From: Deltaproteobacteria bacterium
Lineage (GTDB): Bacteria > Desulfobacterota > Desulfobulbia > Desulfobulbales > Desulfobulbaceae
Assembly: GCA_013151365.1 (NCBI GenBank)
Contig: JAADIK010000143.1
Location: 1-11,063 of the forward strand
Length of the DNA: 11,063 nucleotides
Direction: 5' to 3'
Positions within the stretch are counted from its first letter, which is position 1; every line of letters starts with the position of its first letter. The notes under the pieces were generated by a model. That model saw only the letters and a program-made list of their open reading frames with translations, did no database searches and was not told the DNA's origin. Both the position numbers and the translations under genes were made by a program. Positions 6,078 to 11,063 of the stretch are shown here, in pieces.

Positions 6078-6827
6078 ATGGACGTTTTTTTTATCGGGGT
6101 CGGAGAGGCCTGCGATTCAGAGCATGGGAACACCTCGGTCCTGGTTACAACCGGTCCCGGCGTCCGGGTTCTTTGCGACTGCGGTTTTTCCGTGCCGCAT
6201 CATTTTTTCCGTATCTGCGATGATCCCGATGAACTGGACATGGTCTGGATCTCCCATTTTCACGGGGACCATTATTTCGGCATGCCGCTTTTGCTGCTCA
6301 GGCTCTGGGAAATGCGCCGCTCCCGGCCGTTGGTCATTGCCGGTCAGACCGGCGTCGCCGATCAGGTGCGGAAGTCCTTTGACATGGCCTATTCCGGTTT
6401 TGCCGCCAAGCTCTGTTATCCCCTGGACTTCATGGAGATTGAACCAGGCGAATCCCGGCAACATGCTGGCCTGACCATGCGGACCGTCCAGACCGTTCAC
6501 TCCCGCCGCAACCTGGGGCTGCTCCTGGATGACGGCGACCGGAAACTGTATTACAGCGGTGACGGCCGGCCCTCGGCAGACGTTGCGGCGCTTGCCCGGG
6601 ACTGTGACCTGGCCGTTCACGAAGCCTTTAAACTCGAAGATGAATTTCCCAGTCATGGCTCCGTCAGTGGCTGTCTCCGGCTGGCGGCAGAGGCCCGGAT
6701 AAAGCGTCTGGCCCTGGTTCACTTGGAACGAGGTGTTCGCCGGGAGCAGGCGGATGTTATCCGCGACACGCTTGCCCGCAATCCCTCGGTGACCCTGCCT
6801 GTCGAGGGAACCCGCATCAGCCTGTAA
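6078..6827 (+). CDS. Metallo-beta-lactamase-fold hydrolase, RNase Z/ElaC-like
   Basis: The 249-residue protein carries the dinuclear zinc site of the MBL fold: H60-F-H62-G-D64-H65, then H141, D162 in YSGDGRP and H215 in LVHLERG. The SGD arrangement and terminal His resemble the RNase Z/phosphodiesterase branch rather than beta-lactamases or glyoxalases. At 249 residues it is shorter than typical bacterial RNase Z (about 300), and I saw no obvious flexible tRNA-binding arm, so a small phosphodiesterase is as likely as tRNA 3' processing. GGGAGGA at 6067-6073 is a strong RBS for the ATG at 6078. It lies 60 bp after the HD gene and probably ends the heme transcription unit, facing the convergent Mth938-type gene 40 bp away. 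Fold is confident, substrate unknown. Confidence 0.87.
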   Translation: MDVFFIGVGEACDSEHGNTSVLVTTGPGVRVLCDCGFSVPHHFFRICDDPDELDMVWISHFHGDHYFGMPLLLLRLWEMRRSRPLVIAGQTGVADQVRKSFDMAYSGFAAKLCYPLDFMEIEPGESRQHAGLTMRTVQTVHSRRNLGLLLDDGDRKLYYSGDGRPSADVAALARDCDLAVHEAFKLEDEFPSHGSVSGCLRLAAEARIKRLALVHLERGVRREQADVIRDTLARNPSVTLPVEGTRISL

Positions 6828-6829
6828 AT

Positions 6830-6856
6830 CCCCGGGCAAAAGGCCATCGGCCGGGG
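6830..6856. terminator. Possible bidirectional hairpin between convergent genes
   Basis: CCCCGG at 6830-6835 pairs with CCGGGG at 6851-6856 around a 15-base loop that itself contains GGCC repeats. It fills most of the 40-bp gap between two convergent stop codons, where a shared terminator would be expected. No T-tract follows on either strand, so it would not be a classic intrinsic terminator. Confidence 0.3.
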
Positions 6857-6867
6857 GGAGGAGAAAC

Positions 6868-7212
6868 TCAACAGGTGAGATGAAAGCACCCCGCCCCGTT
6901 TTTGTGGTGTTGCCGGAGTTCATTGAACGTCGCGCATGCCGTGGCCGTCGGCTGGCAGATCAGTTCGATCCCCCGTTCCCTGAGTAAGGCCGTCAGCCCG
7001 GCGGCCGGTTTCATCATGCCGCTGGCGCCGGTGCCGGCCACGATGATTTCCGGTTCGGCCTGCAGCAGTTTTTCAAGGTCGGCCAATTGCAGCCGGTGTC
7101 CTTCCAGCCGCCACCAGGATTCCTGGATCCGGCCATCCGGATAAATGATCAGGTCGGCGGAGTATGTTTTGCCGTTGATAACCATGCGGCCGAAACTGTA
7201 GTCTTCGATCAT
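6868..7212 (-). CDS. Mth938/NDUFAF3-domain (DUF498) protein
   Basis: This 114-residue protein consists of one Mth938-like domain, the fold shared by archaeal MTH938, bacterial DUF498 proteins and the mitochondrial complex I assembly factor NDUFAF3. Seen directly: the opening IEDYSFGRMVINGK, the YSADLIIYPDGRI strand pair, WW at 33-34, the IIVAGTGASGMM segment (56-67) typical of the family, and the TATACATFNEL segment (89-99) near the C-terminus. The biochemical role in bacteria is not established. The ATG (complement of 7210-7212) has AGGA just upstream. It lies 102 bp downstream of the hybrid kinase on the same strand, with a GC-rich hairpin in the gap, so joint transcription is possible but not clear. 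Confidence 0.88.
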   Translation of the reverse strand: MIEDYSFGRMVINGKTYSADLIIYPDGRIQESWWRLEGHRLQLADLEKLLQAEPEIIVAGTGASGMMKPAAGLTALLRERGIELICQPTATACATFNELRQHHKNGAGCFHLTC

Positions 7213-7288
7213 GGTGTCCTCGCCAGAAAAAGATGGATAAAGGAAAGGGTCGGCCCCCGCGGCCGGGATGATTCGATATAACGGATCA

Positions 7289-7309
7289 CCGGGGGCGACA
7301 ACCCCCCGG
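7289..7309 (-). terminator. GC-rich hairpin after the hybrid kinase
   Basis: CCGGGGG at 7289-7295 pairs with CCCCCGG at 7303-7309 over a 7-base loop, a 7-bp all-GC stem starting six bases after the kinase stop codon. Read on the - strand there is no U-run after the stem, so it may be a weak terminator or an mRNA 3'-end stabiliser rather than an intrinsic terminator. Confidence 0.4.
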
Positions 7310-7314
7310 AGGAT

Positions 7315-9393
7315 TCAGTTGGTCTCGCCGCCCTTGGCGGCGCTTTCAAGGGCATCCCTGATCGCCAGGGCCAGGTCCTGCCGGGTAATCGGTTTCATCA
7401 GGATTTTGCTGATGCGGTGATCCCGGATGGTGTCGTTGTTGATGAGCTCGCTGTAGCCGGTGGCGAGAATTACCGGCACCTCGGGCCGGATTTCCCGCAA
7501 TTCATCAATGAGCTCAATGCCGGTCATGTTGGGCATGGTCTGGTCGGTGATCACCAGGGCGAACCTGTCGGGCCGGGCGCGAAAAGCCCCCAGGGCCTCG
7601 ACACTGCTGGTACGGACGGTTACCTGGTAACCGAGCAACTTGAGGGAGCGCTGATAGATTTCCGTAATCGGCACTTCGTCGTCAACGCACAGGATGTGTT
7701 CGCCGCCGCCGGACAGGCTCTGCGTGGCCACGATATTTTCCTGGCCGGTGTACCTGGCCATGGGGAAATAGACTTCGAAGACGGTCCCTATGCCCGGTTC
7801 GCTCCGGACCTCGATGTCCCCTTTCATTTCCGAGACAATCCCGTATACTACCGCCAGGCCGAGTCCCGTTCCATCCTCGGCGTTCTTGGTGGTGAAGTAG
7901 GGCTCAAAAATTCTCTCCCTGACTTCCGGCGAGATACCGTTGCCGGTGTCGGCCACCGTCAAGCGGACATATTCGCCGACCGGCAGGCGGCCGAGCAGCC
8001 GCGGGTGGGGGGAGAGCAGGCAGACCGGTTCGAGGCGGATATCAAGGACCCCTCCCTTCAGGCGCATGGCATGATAGGCATTGGTGCAGAGATTCATGAA
8101 TACCTGGTGGATCTGGGTTGCATCGCCGAAAACCGTGGTCCGCTCGGTGCTGATATTCTGGTTGATTTTAATTGTTGAAGGAATGGAAGCGCGCAGCATT
8201 TTAAGCGCCTCCTTGATGATGAGATGGGTCTGGATGACCTGAATTTCATTGGGCCGCTGCCGGCTGAAGGTCAGCATCTGCCGGACCAGTTCCCGTGCCC
8301 GGTTGCCTGAGGCGAGGATCTGTTCCACGTCCGAGGATATCTGGCTCTCCGGCGGACAAGCCTCCTTGACCAGTGCGGCGTAGCCAAGAATGGCCGTAAG
8401 GATGTTGTTGAAATCATGGGCGATGCCGCCGGCCAGGGTGCCGATGGCCTCCATTTTCTGACTCTGGCGGACGTGGTTCTGCAGTTTTTTCTTTTCTTTC
8501 TCCGCCCGGTGCTGATCGATGATTACGGCCAGGGTGTTGGCCACTGCCGTGAGGAATTGTTCCTCACTGTTTTCCCGGCGATGGTGGTTCTTGATATAGA
8601 CGTTGACAACGCCGAGTACTTCGTTGTGCAGCAGGATGGGAACGCAGTAATGGCCATGGGGATGTATCCCGTCATAGCGGATTTCATGGCGCGGGTCGAT
8701 ACAATCGGCAAAGGCAATTTTCGCCGTTGCCGCCACCCGGCCGCAGAGGCATCTCCCGACCGGCAGGCGGGCGCATTTTTTGAGCAGTTCCGGGGAAAGA
8801 CCGCTCTGTACCTGCAGGAGAAGGAATTCTTTTCCCCGGTCCATCAGGAAAATGGCGCCGCGGCGTTCAAAGACCAGCCAGGGAAGAGAGAGGAGGTGAT
8901 CCAGGGTCATCTGCAATTTTTTCCTCAGGGAGATATCTTCAAGGGCGATACGCAAAAGGGCGTTGATGACCTGGGAGGTCTGAAAATTTTTGAGCAGTTC
9001 TTCCCTGGATTGCCGGAGTGACCGGTGAAGCTTCCGGTTGTTTTCGGCGTCCGTTATCCGGTGAATGAGCCTTTCGATGATCAGGGGTTTGATGAAAAGA
9101 TCGTCCGCGCCGCGGCGGAATATTTCCGCCGTATCCTTGTCCGAGGCCTTGTCGGTGACTATGCAGACGCAGAGTTCCGGTTGCTGCTCCTTGAGTTGCT
9201 CAAGGACCTTCAGGCCGGATATGTCCGGCAACACGAGCTCAATAAGGGCGGCGGTAAACAGCTCCGTTCGGGCCGCCTTGATTCCCGCTTCACCCGTGTC
9301 GGCGGTTTGAACTTGATAGCCTCTTTCGGTGAGGATATCTGCCAGAGTTTTACGACTTGGCCGATCCTCGCCGATAATGAGCACAGGAAACAT
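7315..9393 (-). CDS. Hybrid sensor histidine kinase, REC-GAF-HisKA-HATPase-REC
   Basis: The 692-residue protein has no membrane segment, so it should sense in the cytoplasm. Domain order: receiver (about 3-115), linker helix (120-140), GAF (about 140-295), short coiled coil (296-315), HisKA with phosphoaccepting H326 in GGIAHDFNNIL, HATPase (N-box N434/N438, DTGNGI 482-487, FEPYFTTK 496-503, GTGLGLA 508-514) and a C-terminal receiver (about 566-685) with D571, D572, phosphoacceptor D617, T644 and K667 all intact. The N-terminal receiver is degenerate: the phosphoacceptor position is E52 (IELVLP), encoded by GAG, and the acidic pocket reads G-E-D, while T80 and K102 remain. The GAF carries a CLCG motif (215-218) and HPHGHYC (244-250). 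AGAGGA precedes the ATG (complement of 9391-9393). No DNA-binding response regulator is nearby, so the output partner is unknown. Confidence 0.95.
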   Translation of the reverse strand: MFPVLIIGEDRPSRKTLADILTERGYQVQTADTGEAGIKAARTELFTAALIELVLPDISGLKVLEQLKEQQPELCVCIVTDKASDKDTAEIFRRGADDLFIKPLIIERLIHRITDAENNRKLHRSLRQSREELLKNFQTSQVINALLRIALEDISLRKKLQMTLDHLLSLPWLVFERRGAIFLMDRGKEFLLLQVQSGLSPELLKKCARLPVGRCLCGRVAATAKIAFADCIDPRHEIRYDGIHPHGHYCVPILLHNEVLGVVNVYIKNHHRRENSEEQFLTAVANTLAVIIDQHRAEKEKKKLQNHVRQSQKMEAIGTLAGGIAHDFNNILTAILGYAALVKEACPPESQISSDVEQILASGNRARELVRQMLTFSRQRPNEIQVIQTHLIIKEALKMLRASIPSTIKINQNISTERTTVFGDATQIHQVFMNLCTNAYHAMRLKGGVLDIRLEPVCLLSPHPRLLGRLPVGEYVRLTVADTGNGISPEVRERIFEPYFTTKNAEDGTGLGLAVVYGIVSEMKGDIEVRSEPGIGTVFEVYFPMARYTGQENIVATQSLSGGGEHILCVDDEVPITEIYQRSLKLLGYQVTVRTSSVEALGAFRARPDRFALVITDQTMPNMTGIELIDELREIRPEVPVILATGYSELINNDTIRDHRISKILMKPITRQDLALAIRDALESAAKGGETN

Positions 9394-9533
9394 TTTGTTC
9401 CTCTTTTGAACCCCGGATTATCCGAAGGGTAACGGGGTGCTGAAATCTTGACCATCCGGTAACGTTTCTGGAATAAGCCCTGAATCCGTGACGGCTTGAG
9501 TTAACATTCTATGCAATATATGGAATTTATTGT

Positions 9534-9539
9534 ATTATA
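9534..9539 (-). promoter_or_regulatory. Perfect TATAAT facing the hybrid kinase gene
   Basis: On the - strand 9539-9534 reads TATAAT, inside the AT-rich part of the repeat element and about 140 bases upstream of the kinase ATG. No good -35 hexamer lies 16-18 bases further upstream. AT-rich DNA yields such hexamers by chance, so this is a weak call. Confidence 0.3.
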
Positions 9540-9601
9540 TGCTAAATAAATGATTTTCTGACCTTCACCGCGCCGCCCTGCGGGGCGCCCGATAACGGCG
9601 C

Positions 9602-9697
9602 ATCTGCTGCGTTGGCAACTCGTTGATATCACATCAGGATAATCAACATCGTTGCCGCCTTGCATCTGCACCGTTCTCGAACGCTCACGGATTCAGG
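9602..9697. repeat. Structured interspersed repeat, copy 2
   Basis: This copy is in the same orientation as 1-96 and differs at three positions. The hairpin is kept: 9614-9619 pairs with 9651-9656 and 9622-9627 pairs with 9642-9647. Two differences fall in the apical and internal loops, not in stems; the third is in the terminal repeat. The CGTTC-TC-GAACG palindrome lies at 9672-9683. The right end overlaps the last codons and stop of proB, so on the - strand the hairpin lies just after the proB stop and could serve as an mRNA 3' structure. Confidence 0.9.
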
Positions 9698-10869
9698 CGT
9701 ATATTTTCATCATCAAGGATAACCAGGTTGTCCCGATGAATAATCTCGTCGCTGTCCCGAAAGCCGAGAATATTTTCAATCTCCCGGGTATTGCGGCCCT
9801 TGATTTTTTTGATATCAGCCGAGCTGTAATTCGTCAGGCCGGCGGCGATAACCTTGTTGTCCCGGGTCTTGCAATGCACCGACGCGCCGACCTTAAACTT
9901 GCCCTCCACTTCAAGGACCCCGGAGGGCAAAAGGCTCCGGCCCTGCTCGACAACGGCCCGGCAGGCGCCCTCGTCCAGGAGAAGATACCCTTCGGGACGC
10001 AGCACATAGGCGATCCAGTGCTTGCGGCCCTTCATCCTCTCCGAGCGCGGCAGGAAAAAAGTTCCGACCATCTCGCCGCTGAACAGGTCTTTTAAAATTT
10101 CCTGTTTGTTGCCCGGGCCGATAAAGGAACTGCCGCCGCAGGCGGCGACCATCTTGGCCGCCCTGATTTTCGAGTGCATGCCGCCGCTCCCCTGGGCGCT
10201 GCGGGTATGACCGGCCATTTTTTCAACCTCATGGTCGATACGGGCCACGGTATAGACCGGCCTGGCGGCAGGATCTTCATGGGGACTGGCCGTGTACAGG
10301 CCGTCGACATCGGTGAGAATGATGAACATGTCCGCGCCGATCATGTTGGTGATCAGGGCGCCCAGGGTGTCGTTATCGCCGAACCGGAGTTCTTCGACCG
10401 AAACCGTGTCATTTTCATTGATAATGGGAATCACGCCGAATTCGAACAGCGTCAGGATGGTATTGCGGACATTCAGATATCGATCACGATGGGACAGGTC
10501 GTTATGGGTCAGGAGGACCTGGGCGACCTGCCGGTCATAACGGGCAAAGGCCTGTTCGTAGGCCTGCATCAACAACCCCTGCCCCAGGGCGGCAAGGGCC
10601 TGCTTCACCTTGAGCTCCCGGCCCAATTTCCGGCCGGCGCCCAGCCGTTGCCGGCCGGCGGCCACGGCCCCGGAAGTGACCAGGATCACCTCCCGGCCGG
10701 TACCCAGGAGAAAGGAAAGATCACGGGCCAGATTGTCGATCATCCCGGCCCTCAAGCCCTGCCGGCTGGTCAGGACGGCGCTGCCCACCTTGACCACGAC
10801 CCTCTTCGCCTGGTCGAAAAGAGTCTGGCGGTAAAAGAGGCCGTCCTCCAAACTGGTCTGGAAAGTCAT
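9685..10869 (-). CDS. proB: Glutamate 5-kinase (AAK + PUA domains)
   Basis: ProB phosphorylates glutamate to gamma-glutamyl phosphate, the first step of proline synthesis. The amino acid kinase domain spans about residues 22-275: VVVKVGSAVLT (24-34, K27), TSGAVA (65-70), INENDTV (150-156), FGDNDTLGA (163-171), LTDVDGLY (185-192) and GSGGMHSK (227-234). A C-terminal PUA domain runs from about 284 to 382, ending in the familiar IIHRDNLVI. At 394 residues it is slightly long, from an N-terminal extension of about 17 residues and a short tail after the PUA domain. The last three codons (Leu-Asn-Pro) and TGA lie inside the terminal repeat of the element at 9479-9697. The ATG overlaps the obg stop in ATGA, with GGAG upstream, so translation is probably coupled. 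proA does not follow. Confidence 0.96.
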   Translation of the reverse strand: MTFQTSLEDGLFYRQTLFDQAKRVVVKVGSAVLTSRQGLRAGMIDNLARDLSFLLGTGREVILVTSGAVAAGRQRLGAGRKLGRELKVKQALAALGQGLLMQAYEQAFARYDRQVAQVLLTHNDLSHRDRYLNVRNTILTLFEFGVIPIINENDTVSVEELRFGDNDTLGALITNMIGADMFIILTDVDGLYTASPHEDPAARPVYTVARIDHEVEKMAGHTRSAQGSGGMHSKIRAAKMVAACGGSSFIGPGNKQEILKDLFSGEMVGTFFLPRSERMKGRKHWIAYVLRPEGYLLLDEGACRAVVEQGRSLLPSGVLEVEGKFKVGASVHCKTRDNKVIAAGLTNYSSADIKKIKGRNTREIENILGFRDSDEIIHRDNLVILDDENIRLNP

Positions 10870-11063
10870 TGCACCTGCTCTCCGGAGTCGTCGAATATAA
10901 CCGCAAGGAGCTCTTTCAGCTCCCCGATTCCCTCGCCGGTTTGCGCCGAAATAGCGAAGACCTCCAACCCCTCGGCCTTGAAAAGATTCCGCAGTTCCAG
11001 CAGCCGGTCCTGATCGATCAGGTCAATCTTGTTCAGGAGAATAACATGCCGGCGGCCGAGAAG
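10866..11063 (-). CDS. obg: Obg family GTPase, C-terminal end (5' part outside window)
   Basis: Only the last 65 residues are visible, because the gene runs off the right edge. They contain the G4 motif NKID (residues 11-14 of the visible part) and the G5 motif ISAQTGEGI (38-46), spaced as in the Obg/CgtA GTP-binding domain. The position directly before proB, with overlapping stop and start (ATGA), is the common obg-proB arrangement. Obg proteins bind the 50S ribosomal subunit and act in ribosome assembly and stress signalling. The protein ends shortly after the G domain, so the optional C-terminal OCT domain is absent. Another G protein cannot be fully excluded from so short a piece, but the context makes Obg the best call. 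Confidence 0.85.
   Translation of the reverse strand, partial: LLGRRHVILLNKIDLIDQDRLLELRNLFKAEGLEVFAISAQTGEGIGELKELLAVIFDDSGEQVQ

Larger units (their letters stand above)
9479..9697. mobile_element. MITE-like 219-bp element with 13-bp terminal inverted repeats
   Basis: CCTGAATCCGTGA at 9479-9491 recurs as its exact reverse complement at 9685-9697, and the next dozen bases on each side are imperfectly similar (CTTGAG against TTCGAG). Between them lie an AT-rich block (about 9500-9556), a GC hairpin (about 9569-9590) and the structured repeat 9602-9697. No transposase frame is present and no target-site duplication is obvious at the borders (AAGC on the left, CGTA on the right). The right 96 bases recur at 1-96. 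A non-autonomous transposon or an interspersed structured repeat fits best. It fills most of the 291-bp gap between the kinase and proB; the remaining 85 bp (9394-9478) show only the kinase RBS. Confidence 0.6.

Noticed and set aside
6117..6923. Open frame on the - strand opposite the MBL-fold gene
   Set aside because: The + strand has the complete metal-site motif set and a strong RBS; the antisense frame has neither.
7417..8178. Open frame on the + strand opposite the hybrid kinase
   Set aside because: It is antisense to HATPase and receiver motifs that are unmistakably coding on the other strand, and has no RBS or family resemblance.
10174..11013. Long open frame on the + strand opposite proB and obg
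   Set aside because: It lies antisense to clearly recognised proB and obg coding sequence; GC-rich codon use produces such shadow frames, and its composition is low in recognisable motifs.

Overview
The window reads as a chromosomal piece of a GC-rich Gram-negative anaerobe, most likely a Desulfobacterota (Desulfobulbales-like) sulfate reducer or relative. That placement is an inference from three things: an AhbD-type heme b synthase, a GAF hybrid histidine kinase of a style common in that phylum, and the obg-proB gene order. No rRNA, tRNA, transposase, integrase, CRISPR array or defence gene was seen.

Layout. Bases 1-270 have no gene. They hold one copy of a structured repeat (1-96), a possible promoter and a GCCGGAA heptamer tandem array, followed by a stand-alone left-handed beta-helix (GlmU C-domain-like) protein (271-1071, +). 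Next come a small predicted membrane protein (1013-1390, -) and an uncharacterised 366-residue protein (1391-2491, +), whose start codons abut head to head in a single CATATG. A universal stress protein (2513-2992, -) diverges from a heme-centred cluster on the + strand: ahbD-like radical SAM/SPASM enzyme, hemE, an HD-domain phosphohydrolase and an RNase Z-like metallo-beta-lactamase-fold protein (3201-6827). A good sigma70-type promoter overlapping a 12-bp palindrome precedes ahbD. On the - strand follow a Mth938/NDUFAF3-domain protein (6868-7212), a REC-GAF-HisKA-HATPase-REC hybrid kinase (7315-9393), proB (9685-10869) and the C-terminal end of an Obg GTPase (10866-11063, cut by the window edge; its stop overlaps the proB start in ATGA).

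How the parts work together. The ahbD-hemE pairing suggests heme synthesis from uroporphyrinogen via coproporphyrin, with a radical SAM decarboxylase as the last step. Obg-proB is a familiar translationally coupled pair, but proA does not follow; a repeat element does.

Most unusual structure. Bases 9479-9697 look like a 219-bp MITE-like element bounded by perfect 13-bp inverted repeats. Its right half recurs at 1-96 (93 of 96 bases identical), with two of the three differences in predicted hairpin loops. One terminal repeat supplies the last three codons and the stop codon of proB, and the AT-rich interior carries a perfect TATAAT facing the kinase gene. The kinase's N-terminal receiver has Glu where the phosphoacceptor Asp should be.
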